Source of the DNA: Artemia franciscana
Lineage: Eukaryota > Arthropoda > Branchiopoda > Anostraca > Artemiidae
Direction of reading: 5' to 3'
Length of the DNA stretch: 64,000 nucleotides
Assembly (NCBI RefSeq): GCF_032884065.1
Contig: NC_088868.1
Location: 33,878,890 to 33,942,889, forward strand
Part shown: positions 1 to 10,499 of the stretch, piece after piece
Layout: the number at the start of each line of letters is the position of its first letter
Numbering within the stretch: the stretch's first letter is position 1
Notes under the pieces: model-generated
What the model was told of the DNA's origin: nothing
Database searches by the model: none
What the model saw: only the letters and a program-made list of their open reading frames with translations
Made by a program: the position numbers and the translations under genes

Positions 1-565
1 CGTGCCATTGCAAAGCTTTGGTGGGTTGATATTTCTTAAAAGTATTATTGGTACGCCTATTTTTAGTTGTAGCACATGTGGTGGAAACCCTGAAGGATCT
101 ATGGAATTTAAAAATTCAGATGGATAATTAACCGCTTCATTTGGTTCCAAAACTTTGTCGACTGACTTGTAAAGGACTGCCTGGTCTCGAATCTTGGTCA
201 AAACAATATTGTTGATTTCGTGGACGTCTATATTTTTGGGTGCGAGAATCGCTCTTTCACTTAGCCATTTATTATTTTTATAATTTTTTAGAATATTCGG
301 AAATACTTTTTCAATCAATTCATTTTTGGACGTCACTAAATTACAGAAATCAGCAGGTAGTTGTATACGTCCTGAAATTGAGTCTACTGTTTGACCAGAG
401 TCATCGTTTTGCAATCGGACACGCATATTTGTAGTTAATTTTAATATTTTTACGTGTGCCCATAAATTAGAATTTTTTAGGCAAGCATTCATTTCGTCTG
501 CAGGAGTTAAACTACGTAAAAATTGCGAATATACAACATTCTTGGCTTTCCCATTGTCTCTGCAT
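1..565 (-). pseudogene. Helitron Pif1-like helicase fragment (extra tandem copy)
   Basis: Read on the minus strand this repeats the helicase C-terminal segment found again at about 1035-1569, including the stretch encoding [15 protein letters not shown] and NYPSEFLNS. Relative to that copy it lacks about 42 bases after the codons for '[13 protein letters not shown]'. Its upstream end (about 500-565) reads NVVYSQFLRSLTPADEMNACL, a join of helicase pieces also seen near 37505-37575. The fragment runs off the left edge, so its 3' part is not visible. It is a broken piece of a rolling-circle transposon helicase, not a host gene. Confidence 0.75.
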
Positions 566-686
566 ATACAAAGCCGTATGTACTAATAATGACATCATAT
601 GCAAACGCTCTTTTTACAAACAAACAAACATGCATACACACAACTCTTTTTTATATAGATAGATAGATAGATAGATACAATACAAA
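566..686 (-). repeat. Helitron 5'-end-like segment with (GATA)n
   Basis: A segment almost identical to 37576-37708: an AGTTGTGTGTATGCATG tract, one TGACATCA (TGACGTCA in the other copy), AAAC-type repeats and a short (GATA)n run at about 655-675. It sits directly beyond the helicase stop codon, so one Helitron's 5' end abuts another's helicase. No coding content. Confidence 0.5.
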
Positions 687-2317
687 TTAACTGCGTAAAA
701 CTTGCGAATATACAACATTCTTCGCGGTCCAATTGTCGCTGCATATAAATAGATTGTCAGGTTTACCGACCCTCGAACATGCAACGTACAATTGTCCATG
801 GGAAAAACAATCAGTATTAAGATCTATACCACATTTTTCTAATGATTGACCTTGAGCTTTGTTAATGGTGATTGCAAATGCTAATCGAATTGGGAATTGC
901 AATCTTTTAAATTGAAAAGTCAGATCCGTTGGAATCATGGGAATGCGAGGAATAAGAACAGCCTCACCCTCAAAAGGCCCTGTCAAGATTGTGGCCTCTA
1001 TTAGGTTTTCCATTGTTTTTTTTACGGCAAGTCGCGTGCCATTGCAAAGCTTTGGTGGGTTGATATTTCTTAAAAGTATTATTGGTACGCCTATTTTTAG
1101 TTGTAGCACATGTGGTGGAAACCCTGAAAGATCTATGGAATTTAAAAATTCAGATGGATAATTAACCGCTTCATTTGGTTCCAACACTGTGTCGACTGAC
1201 TTGTAAAGGACTGCCTGGTCTCGAATCTTGGTCAAAACAATATTGTTGATTTCGTGGACGTCTATATTTTTTGGGTGCGAGAATCGCTCTTTCACTTAGC
1301 CATTTATTATTTTTATAATTTTTTAGAATATTCGGAAATACTTTTTCAATCAATTCATTTTTGGACGTCACTAAATTACAGAAATCAGCAGGTAGTTGTA
1401 TACGTCCTGAAATTGAGTCTACTGGGAGCTTTCCGTTTCCAATTGTCAGCAATTGATCTGAAAATGTTTGACCAGAGTCATCGTTTTGCAATCGGACACG
1501 CATATTTGTAGTTAATTTTAATATTTTTACGTGTGCCCATAAATTAGAATTTTTCAGGCAAGCATTCATTCGTCTTCAATGGCTCTGGTGGTGCAGCCAA
1601 TAGAGGAAGTTTAAGTTTTCCTGAGGCGCAACACATTCCCATTGTTTCACCATTGAATTTCAAGGCCTTGCAATAGGGACAAATTTTAGACATTGTCCCG
1701 ATTTGAACACATCTACTCAAGCTATAATCATCGACTGGGTTGTACCTGAATGCCAGGCGATAACTTTCAGGTTGCTCTGATTCCTCGGCATGCTTTCTTT
1801 TCTTACTTTCTCTATCAGCAGCAAGCCTGATTTCTTGCTGTTCTTGTGATTCCTCGGCACGCTTTCTTTTCTTACTTTCTCTATCAGCAGCAAGCCTGAT
1901 TTATTGCTGTTCTTGTAATTCCTCGGCACGCCTTCTTTTTTCACTTTCTCTTTTAGCAGCAAGTCTGCTTCCGCGTTGCTCTGGTAGTTCCTCGGCTCGC
2001 TTTCTGTTCTTTTTTTCTCTATCAGCCTCAAGCCTGTTTCCTTGCTGTTCTTTTGATTCCTCGGCACGCTTTCTGTTCTTTCTTTCTCTATCAGCCTCAA
2101 GCCTGTTTCCTTGCTGTTCTTTTGATTCCTCGGCACGCTTTCTGTTCTTTCTTTCTCTATCAGCCTCAAGCCTGTTTCCTTGCTGTTCTTTTGATTCCTC
2201 GGCACGCTTTCTTTTCTGACTTTCTCTATCAGCAGCAAGTTTTTTGGCATAGACTCTTTGAGCATCTTCATCGGCTTTTGCCATGGTAAGTTCATCAGTC
2301 ATTGTAAACTTAAACAT
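687..2317 (-). pseudogene. Internally deleted Helitron Rep-helicase gene
   Basis: The minus-strand reading starts at ATG 2317 (MFKFTMTDEL) and opens with a charged coiled-coil of 23-residue repeats. It continues through a CPYCKALKF...GMCC zinc-finger-like segment (about 1590-1720), then jumps at about 1569 into the Pif1-like helicase C-terminus, ending ...[16 protein letters not shown] at 687. The Rep HUH nuclease, the Tyr motif and the helicase Walker motifs are all missing. Lesions: a stop in the fifth coiled-coil repeat near 1903 (GAA to TAA), a frameshift at the 1569 deletion join, and one extra T in a T-run at about 1266-1271 compared with 232-237. Intact Helitron proteins are usually well over 1000 residues. 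This is a dead, possibly mobilisable derivative. Confidence 0.85.
1779..2262 (-). repeat. 69-bp (23-residue) coding tandem repeat
   Basis: Seven units start at 1779, 1848, 1917, 1986, 2055, 2124 and 2193, each exactly 69 bases and therefore frame-preserving. They encode a charged heptad-like unit of the type ESKEQQGNRLEADRERKNRK. The central units (2055-2262) are nearly identical, the outer ones diverged, as expected from recent unequal exchange in the middle. A copy with one unit occurs at 39780-39870. Confidence 0.85.
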
Positions 2318-2766
<449 letters not shown>

Positions 2767-2899
2767 TATGCTATTGAGAAATGGTATGCATGTTAAACTT
2801 CTAGTTTCCCAAAAAAACAAAGGACATTAAGAAGAGTCTTTCAGGGAATGTTGAGGGGAGTGTTTAATAAAATCATTACACATAACAAATATACGGGTT

Positions 2900-5330
2900 C
2901 TCAAAAGGGTTTTACTTAGGAATGACTGAGTATATCAATTTTAATTTTCAGGAAACGATAAGAGAGATGATTCATTGACCAAAAATGCAATATTTGCATG
3001 CTAAACACACTAAAACAGCTACTGCTTCTACTACTACCGCAAGTAATATTACTACTACCATTACTATTACTAAAACTAATACTTCTGTAGCGATTACTAC
3101 TAATACCAAGGATATTGAGAAAAATATCTGAGGAAACGTTGAGGGGAATTTTCAACTAGATCAAATATACTATGTGTATACAAATTGCTGATACGGGCGT
3201 ATCAGTAATTTGTTTTTGGAACGGCTTATCATACCAAGAGGAAACTTCAGGGGCATCATGAGTTTGATGCTCAGCTGACCATAAGGTAAAATGTAACTGT
3301 TACTACTGTTATTACTACTGCTGCTACTACTGTTACTACTAATAATTATAGAAAAACATAAACAAGAAAAAAAATTAGAGGCATCATATGTGAGAAGTTC
3401 ATTTGACCAAGCAGGAAAATTTACCTGTTACTACTGCTATTAATATTGCTGTTACTACTAATAATTAGACACTATTACTTCTACTGCTGTCCCTACTATC
3501 ACCACTACTACTATGATACTAGTACAATTAAGGCTACACATATGAAGGTGAAAGTTTGACAAAATAGAATGAGGGAATTTGAAATAAATTAAATCACACT
3601 ATGCGAATGCAGATTGTCAGAAGGGCACATCTCAAGAATTGATTTGGGTTATAAGTGGAAACTTTGGGAAAATAATTAAAAGAGAAGATCAATTTACAAA
3701 AATGTAATATATGAATGTCACTACTGACACTAATACAACCGCTACTTTTCCTTATGCAACTACTGCTACTAAAATACTCCAACTACTACTTCAATTGCAA
3801 AAACCTGTTAGGCTTAGAGCATTAAGCTGTTAAGGGCGTTAAAAGGGTGTCAAAAGCGCACATCAACAATATTCTTGGAACGGCTTAACGTATCAAGGCT
3901 AAACTTCCGAGCCATTATGAAAGCGAAAATCAACTGACCAAAACGCAATATGCACATGCTACTACCGCTAACAATACTACTACTGCTACTGCTACTAATA
4001 CAACTAATATAACGCTAACACTGTAGCCGCTTTTGCTATCACTAAAACTACTGCGATAATAGTATTATTTGGGCTAAGCCTTTGAAGGTAAAATTTGAAG
4101 AAATATTAATGGAAAATTCAAACTAACAAAAGAGACTATGTGCAATTAGATTTTCAAAGTAGCGCAACTAAGAATTTATTTGTGTATTAAGTTACAACTC
4201 TCACAGAATGCTTAAAGGGGAAGATCAATTGACCAAAAGGCAATATGTGCACGCTACTACTAATGCTACTGCTACTGGAGCACTTACTAGTTCTACCACA
4301 ACTATAACTGCTGCTCTAATTCCTACTTCTATCGCAGCTACTTGAAAGGTTAAAGGGATTAATATGAAAATTTCAAAAAGCATGAAACATGTAGGTTATC
4401 AAAAGAGCAAATCGACAATATCATAGCAATAGCTAATTGTATAAACTTCAGTAGTTATACTACTGCTCTGACAATTATTACAACTATGCCTAAGGGTTCG
4501 AAGAAAAAATTTTCAGAGAATATTTCTAAAAATTTTGGTTGTACGAATGACAAACTGACATTCTTATCCAAGTTGTCAACAGGGCATGTCAGTAATAACT
4601 TAGGAACAGTTTCGTATATGAGCCTTAAATTTACAGCGCTTGTTATGCGGGATGTTAAACTAACCAAAAGACAATATTTGCATCACAATACTACTGCTTC
4701 TAATCCTAAAACTACTACTATTGCTAGTATTACTTTTATTGCTACTACTACTACTACTGCTACTAAAGCTAAGACTACTATGATTAACTCTACCCTTACT
4801 GCTACTACTATAACTTCTGGTGCTACTAATAATACTAATAAATCTAAAGGTATTAAGGTGAAAATTTTGGGCAATATCCAGCTGTATCAAAATAAATCGA
4901 AACACATTATGCCCATATTGATTGTCAAGAGGACGTACCAACAATGCTTCGGTACTGGTTGATGGTGTTAAATTAAAAGTTTCACCGTTTGTTGAAGGGA
5001 ATGTTTGAAAAAAGGTACTATGTGCATACTGCTACTAAAGCTACTACTGATACTACAACTATTACTACTACACAGGCTAAGGGTATTAAGGAGAAGCTTT
5101 CAAGAACTATTTAGGCGTATGCTGAATTAAATCCAAAGAAACTATGATCATGTAGATTGTCAATAGGGCGATAAAGCAATATCACAATAACAACTTACAT
5201 CATTAAGTTAGACCTTTCAGGGTAAGTTTTGACAGATTTTGAACTAACCAGAAGACACTATGTTTGGGGGAGTTTCAACTAAACGCAAAACCAAACTCAT
5301 GCAAGTATTAAAGGGTATATAAGCAATACC
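2900..5330. repeat. Degenerate TAC-rich tandem array
   Basis: Units of about 240-360 bases each contain a 'TTGACCAAAA.GCAATATG.GCATG' segment (about 2965, 3395, 3690, 3935, 4232, 4655) followed by a block of ACT/GCT triplets, then AAAATTTGA or TTTCAACT spacers. Units have diverged strongly but keep the same order of parts. Serine- or alanine-rich readings come from the triplet blocks and are not genes. The segment from 3370 onward recurs at 41803. Confidence 0.75.
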
Positions 5331-6088
5331 ATCAGTAGCGCTGCTCTATCATAGCAAATAATAATATTGATATTTTAAATGAGCTAATTAAGCTGGAAAT
5401 TCAGAGTTGCGCCTTTTTTAAGAGTCAAAAGTGACTGAAGGCCAATCAGCCCTCCTCTTTAACTTATAATTTTCCAAACACTTCCAATCAAACTTTAAGA
5501 TAGCCATTTTGTTCAGCATATCTGAACGTTCTTGTAAGTGTATTTCTAGGGCTATTGTGTAGGTCAAACCCCCACAGTTATGCAATTTGTCCATTATGTT
5601 TAAAAACTAACTGTTTCCTCAAGACCAAATCAAAAAGCACTGTTTTTATGCTAATTGCCAATAAGGCATCTCAGCAATATCCCGAGAACAACTGAGAGAA
5701 TTATGGCCAACTTTTCGGGGCTATTTCTGTTACTACTTTTATTCTTAAAATTTAACGAAATCAAAGGAGTGCAGGTGTACCGAAGTTGTCAAAGAGCAAA
5801 GATAGATTTTTTTGACGAATGGTATCAAGTTTTTTATTTCAGGTCAACTAGTAGAGGTACAAAACTAAATTAAACGCTAGTATTTGTGTCTAGATTTTTA
5901 AAAGAGTACATGTTGTTAAAAAAATTTGAAAAATTTTCTCCAGCATACAAATTGCAATGGCCAAACTATAAATTCTTAGAAAAAAACTAAAAACATTTAA
6001 ATTATTACTTTCTTTTTCCCTGAAAAGAACTATGTCATTACAAACGAACAGAAATTAATTACAAAAGTCTTTTCCACAAAATAAATTT
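5331..6088. other. Non-coding stretch with a possible signal-peptide exon
   Basis: AT-rich sequence. Apart from the short reading frame at 5703 nothing recognisable is present. The same stretch follows the TAC array in the second copy (43560-44508). Confidence 0.5.
5703..5873 (+). CDS. Possible signal-peptide exon, unidentified
   Basis: From the ATG at 5703 the frame begins MANFSGLFLLLLLFLKFNE, a well-formed signal peptide: short polar start, a run of Leu and Phe, then polar residues. It continues for about 30 further residues without recognisable motif and stops at 5873. In the second copy (ATG 44121) a change turns GTGCAGGTG into GTGTAAGTG, creating a stop after 24 residues and also a consensus GTAAGT splice donor. 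A first exon ending there would explain both observations, but no downstream exon was found. It could be chance. Confidence 0.2.
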   Translation: MANFSGLFLLLLLFLKFNEIKGVQVYRSCQRAKIDFFDEWYQVFYFRSTSRGTKLN

Positions 6089-6662
6089 TTCAAAGATAAA
6101 GAACGCCATTAAACCAAAAATGAGCCAAAGTAAAATCAAAAACTCTACCAAGCATAAAACTACCACAATTCAGCATCGGTAAATGGATGAAACCCAAAAG
6201 GAACAGAAATTACAATAAATAATCAATTCAAACCCAAAACTAGCAGAAATTAAAATGAGTAGGACTCAAACCCCTATGCCCGCCCAAGGTGAGAATATAA
6301 TATGTTCTTTACTGAAACTATTTTTTTTAATATTTTCACTTTTATAGCTTCAATAAATCAAATATTATTAACATTTTAAGGAATAAATATTAGCATATAT
6401 ATATTAAACTGAAAATGCAAGTTCATTTGATTTTTTTTAGTAAAGTGCTAATTATGTTTTGGCTTTGGAAAGGCAAAGGGATTTTGAGCCCTTCTCATTT
6501 TAATTTCTGATCTTTTTGGGTTTGACTCGGTTGTTTATTGTAATTTCTACTTTTTTTCGGTTTCATTTGTTTATTGTTGCTGACTTATAGTAGTATTACG
6601 CTTGGAAGATTATTTGATTTTGTTTTTGCTCATTTTTGGTTTCATGGTCTTTACTTTTCTAA
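6089..6662. mobile_element. Fold-back (inverted-repeat) element
   Basis: The left arm at about 6089-6295 (AACCAAAAATGAGC..., CAGAAATTACAATAAA..., AGCAGAAATTAAAATGAG) is inverted at about 6465-6662 (CTCATTTTAATTTCTGATC..., TTTATTGTAATTTCTAC..., GCTCATTTTTGGTTTCATGG). Arms are about 200 bases and clearly diverged, with a loop of about 170 bases. No ORF. It looks like an old non-autonomous element or inverted duplication. The same element is at 44509-45081. Confidence 0.7.
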
Positions 6663-6949
6663 AAAACAAAAATCGCAAAGAAAAGAAGAATGAGGACAAA
6701 AAACAGCCAGTAAAAAATGGAAAATTATGCAAATATTTCGGTCAGAACCTCCACTTGACCGTCCTCAGAGCAGAATAAAAAAAACATAAAAAAAAAACTT
6801 TAAAACAAAACACAAAACTAAAATACGATGACCTTCTCAGTAACGGTGAAAGGGTTTCTTTGTGATTTTGTGTTTTGCCATGATTAGCCAGTGTAGTCTC
6901 GGAAAATGTTTACTTTTTTCGAAAAACTTACCTTATGGAAAAAGTTTTG

Positions 6950-7440
6950 TAATTAATAAGGAGAAATGAAGATGTACTAGTAAGAGTCTCATATGATCGG
7001 ATGTTGAAAAGGGTTTGTAAACATCATGGCCAACCATAATTAAAACATTCCTAGAAAGAGTGGGAATGACTTGCTCATGAAATGATGGTCTCGGTTCCCG
7101 TGATTTATCAACATATTATGAAAGCTACGTACGATTTATCTTGGAGGGTCAAGAAATTCAGTAAAGGCATGGATTGGTATTAAATTCTACAACATTGAAA
7201 GATTACAATCAGGCTAAAACTAGTTTTGTAAAGGAAGTTTATTATTAAATTTATTTACTAGATATGATTTTACGTCGATGGATTCAGCGTAGGACGAATA
7301 ATGTTCCGATTCAGAACAGGCAAAAGGTGTTCTACAGGAAGATAGTTGATCTTCAAACGCGGTATGCGCGCCCCCTTTTTAAATTTGAGAATGAAGGTTT
7401 GACTATTTTCTCAGGACGTAGCGAGTTCTCTTTGATTTAA
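6950..7440 (+). pseudogene. Unidentified decayed coding relic
   Basis: The plus strand has protein-like stretches that link with few lesions: NEDVLVRVSYDRMLKRVCKHH (about 6966-7029), then after a frameshift TIIKTFLERVGMTC, DLSTYYESYVRFILEGQEIQ, HGLVLNSTTLKDYNQAKTSF, and finally a 59-codon open segment from ATG 7264 (MILRRWIQRRTNNVPIQNRQ...FSGR) to the stop at 7440. Stops occur within the chain, one of which (TAA after EGQEIQ) is a Tyr codon in the second copy (45383-45865). No family was recognised. A TE protein or a processed pseudogene are both possible. Confidence 0.4.
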
Positions 7441-7589
7441 GGGAAACATATTTACATGGGATTGTTGTGCGGCTTCCTAGTATTCTACAAAGTAGTAACC
7501 TAGAAAAGTATATATGAAGTAAAGAAAAGTATATATGCTTAATTTATTTTGGTGCTTTTAGGACAGAAGATAGATAGACTTACCTCTCA

Positions 7590-8045
7590 ACAAATGAAAT
7601 GATATCATTTCAATACAATGCTATGAAGAGCTTATGCCAGATTTGCCTCTCACTCACTTGGACTAACTGTATTGGCTTTTCTTCAATTAGCCATGGCTTG
7701 ATGCCCACAACTACTTGATTTTAATTCAAAAGATAGACTTATAAATCAAAAATTAAATGACTTCATTTTATACAATCTTAAAAAGAGCTTATGCCAGACT
7801 TGTCTCTCATTCACTCGGACTATCTGCCTTGGCTTTTTCTACAATTAGCCATAGCTCAGTGCCCACAACTACTTGTTTTTGAATAAAAACCAAAGCAGTT
7901 GTGGACATCAAGCCATTGGCTAATTGTAGAAAGAGCCAAGACTGATAGTTCGAGTGAGTAAAAGGCGAATCTGGCAAAAGAACTTGTTGGGATTGTATAA
8001 ATATGATGTCATTTCATCCGTCCATACGTCATTCATAGGGCAGAA
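7590..8045. mobile_element. Inverted-repeat cluster, two direct and one inverted copy
   Basis: A ~125-base unit (containing TTATGCCAGA...TCTC..TCACT, TTGGCTTTTTC and ACAATTAGCCAT) occurs directly at about 7598-7722 and 7755-7884 and inverted at about 7893-8025. The last two form a hairpin with a very short spacer. A perfect 16-base palindrome, GAAATGATATCATTTC, lies at 7596-7611. No credible ORF. The partner is at 46028-46475. Confidence 0.7.
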
Positions 8046-8640
8046 CTAAGGTAGATAGTCATAGAACTAAGAGCTGAAAGATTTGGATTGATTTTGGGTT
8101 TATGCGTGACAGACAATGTCCTATGGACATTGAATTCCCTTGAAATACGGCTCTTTTTTCGCTTTATTTTCTATTTCTGTGCGCTTTGAAATTTGTTCTG
8201 ATGGTGATTTCCTTCTTTTTTTTTATAAATATTTGTTTTTGTATGGCCCTTGGACCTTTTAAATACAATGATCTAGCTATCTATACTATTACTATTATAA
8301 CTATTACTATTATAAAGCGAGATTTGACAGGATTTTTTTCAAGTATACAATTCGAGATGTTAAAGCAAAGTATCGAGAAAATTTACAGTTATGTCAAAAA
8401 ATATTTATTAATAAATAAAACAGTAAAGTTGAGATTTTAAATATCATCATACCATCACAAATATAATATTCTCGAGTCAGCTTAGAATGAAAGAGAAAAG
8501 TGCACTTACAAAGTGGGAGTGAAAAAGAGAAAAAAAAGAGATTTTTTTTTATTTATACTGCATCTTGCAGTAAAACCAATTTTGTATTTTTTTTCTGTTA
8601 TATACTAATTCCTCTCCTGTTCTATTGGAGTAGAGATGAA
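8046..8640. other. Non-coding, likely 3' flank/UTR of HS6ST
   Basis: AT-rich sequence downstream of the HS6ST stop on the minus strand. A plus-strand reading at 8186-8440 is low-complexity (Phe and Ile/Thr runs), is frameshifted in the second copy and is not considered a gene. A minus-strand AATAAA lies at 8548-8553, about 90 bases past the stop. Confidence 0.45.
8548..8553 (-). terminator. Candidate poly(A) signal of HS6ST
   Basis: AATAAA on the minus strand about 90 bases downstream of the HS6ST stop codon. In an AT-rich genome this hexamer also arises by chance, so the call rests on position. Confidence 0.35.
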
Positions 8641-9167
8641 TCAGGCGTGTCCATCTTCCTCATGAAGTGATTCCGACTCCATAAATTGAGAAATTTTATT
8701 TTGCCCATTAAAGCTAACTAAGTTTTGACCGTCAAAACTTGTATCAAGGCTCTTAAGCCTTGAAAATCGGTAATTGAATAGTTTCAGAGCATATTCGTAT
8801 AATTCCACGTCAAGATGATTTAATTCCAGCACCATTTTCTTCTGCTTTTCTGTTATCAGGTTTAAAGCTTGGCTACTAAAGGTCACCTTCTTCTGTTCAA
8901 AGGGAATAAGGAATTTCATTCCAAACGTTCTTTCAAATATATATTGATTCATTTCCTGTTGCTCTGTCAAACCAAAGAATGGCATATTTGATAAGTTGAG
9001 CTTAGCACTAGCCAGCATTTTACTGTCTCTTTGACTTTTACTCATGGAAGACACATTGTAGCATCCAACTAATTTCAGGTCTGCTAACATTCTTGTTTGT
9101 CGATTGATTGCCAAATTATATGGACAAGACATAAAATTATCCAGTGTTGCGTCAGTCCAATCGCGAC
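8641..9167 (-). CDS. HS6ST: Heparan-sulfate 6-O-sulfotransferase, last exon (copy 1)
   Basis: HS6ST is a Golgi type II membrane enzyme that moves sulfate from PAPS to the 6-O position of glucosamine in heparan sulfate. This exon encodes the C-terminal 174 residues. It shows the family landmarks FMSCPYNLAINRQTRMLADL, VGCYN, SAKLNL, FFGLTE.Q...QYIFERTF and LNHLDVELYEYA, then a variable tail ending EEDGHA at the TGA (8641-8643). On the minus strand the acceptor TTGTAATTGTAG precedes the exon (AG at 9168-9169). The first two bases, GT, complete a Gly codon with the G ending the exon at 28470, so the phases agree. The frame continues upstream of 9167 into intron; that part (MCYRPF...) is not coding. 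No lesions are seen. Confidence 0.93.
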
Positions 9168-9304
9168 CTACAATTACAAAGACGAAAGAATTAACATAAT
9201 AAAATAAAAACAAGACAAAAGAATCGAGAGATAGAGCAGGAAGGATAGAAAAAGAGGGGAAGGGGCGGTAGCACATACGTCATATATTAGATAGAAAAAT
9301 ATAA

Positions 9305-9560
9305 ACTGAAAGTAAGGAGCGAAAATAAAACGTAAAGCGAACTGAAATTGTTCCATATATGAAAGGGGCTTCCACCTCCTCAAAACTTTGCTCTTTACAC
9401 TTAAGTTCGACTTTTTGCCACAGCTCCACTTCTTAGAGCAATAAAAACTTTAGCGTAAAGAATGAGGTGTTGAGGAGAGGGTGCCCCTTTCATATACGGA
9501 ATAATTTCTGTTCATTTTAAATTTCAAAGTATATTTCTAAGCAGCTTACTTTCAGTTGAA
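9305..9560. mobile_element. Fold-back module, diverged member
   Basis: The left arm ACTGAAAGTAAGGAGCGA...ATATGAAAGGGGCT...CTCTTTACAC is inverted at the right (GCGTAAAGAATGAGG...GCCCCTTTCATATACG...CTTACTTTCAGT). It belongs to the same family as 18936-19235 and 55597-55902 but is more diverged, with a small insertion in the right arm. Partner copy at 47745-48001. Confidence 0.65.
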
Positions 9561-10499
9561 AAAAAAGATTTCTTTTCATGTAATTTCTGATTGTTTTCCA
9601 AATAATACCAGGAATTCATAAGACACAAGACTAATCCATCAAGAAATAAAAAAAAAATATTTTTCAATGTGTTGATAATGCAAATTAACCTTTTGTCCTT
9701 GAATTTCCCGATTTCGTATGTGCCTTTGGCTGTTTTTCTTCCTTTTTTACAGTCAAGGACTGTAATACTGTAATATTCTATCTTGTGATATATTCTTCAT
9801 TATATGCTGATTGTTTTTCATTATAGGAACAGAATAGGCCTGCTATTCACAGAATCACGGAATGCACAACAGAATCACTGCTGTTGCTAGCCTGACTAGC
9901 GTGTATTTAGGCATTGAGGAGGTGGGAATCCTCATAATATACAAAAAAATTCTGTTAGTTTTAAGTTTTAATAGTGCTCTTTACTTTCAGTTGAAAAATA
10001 TGGTTATTTTATTTAGTTTTTGATTGTTTCTCAAATAATGTGGAAAAAAAAGCTTCTCTCCATTGAAAATTCCCTCTCCCACGGAAACTTCCTCAAACTA
10101 ATTTTTTAACCTAAAATACCCATCAACCACCCCCCTGGAGCCTTTAATCTTTTTGATGACTTAAAAATGACACTAGAACTTTTTAAATCTTCTGGGACCA
10201 TTGGCTGGATACGATTCCCCTTATATCACAATAATTGCATAGCTTACAACCCCATCCCGCGGGACTTCGGAGGGTCAAATCATCACTAGAATACTAATAA
10301 TTAAATTTTTGAAAAATACTGAAAAAATTGCTGTTTAGAGATTTTTTGGACGACTTAAGGGGCAGGGGATTTGGAGAGGGGGAAGGATCAGGGTGACTAG
10401 CTGTCTCCTAATATTTTTAGTTTCTTTAAAAGGGTCTTGGAAATTTTACTATCCATTCGAATGAGCCCTATGTCAATCTTCAGATTGATATGATCACTC
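9561..10499. other. Intronic sequence with TE-X-related remnants
   Basis: No reading frame of note. About 9985-10480 resembles the TE-X body (GAAAATTCCCTCTCCCACGG, CATAGCTTACAACC, GATGACTTAAAAA). CAGAATCACGGAATGCAC-type sequence near 9850 is simple local repetition. Confidence 0.4.

Noticed and set aside
4455..4962. Thr/Ser/Val-rich frames on both strands
   Set aside because: Translations of TAC/ACT triplet blocks.
8186..8440. 84-codon frame with signal-like start
   Set aside because: Low-complexity TIITITII run and frame differences in the second copy (46579-46857).
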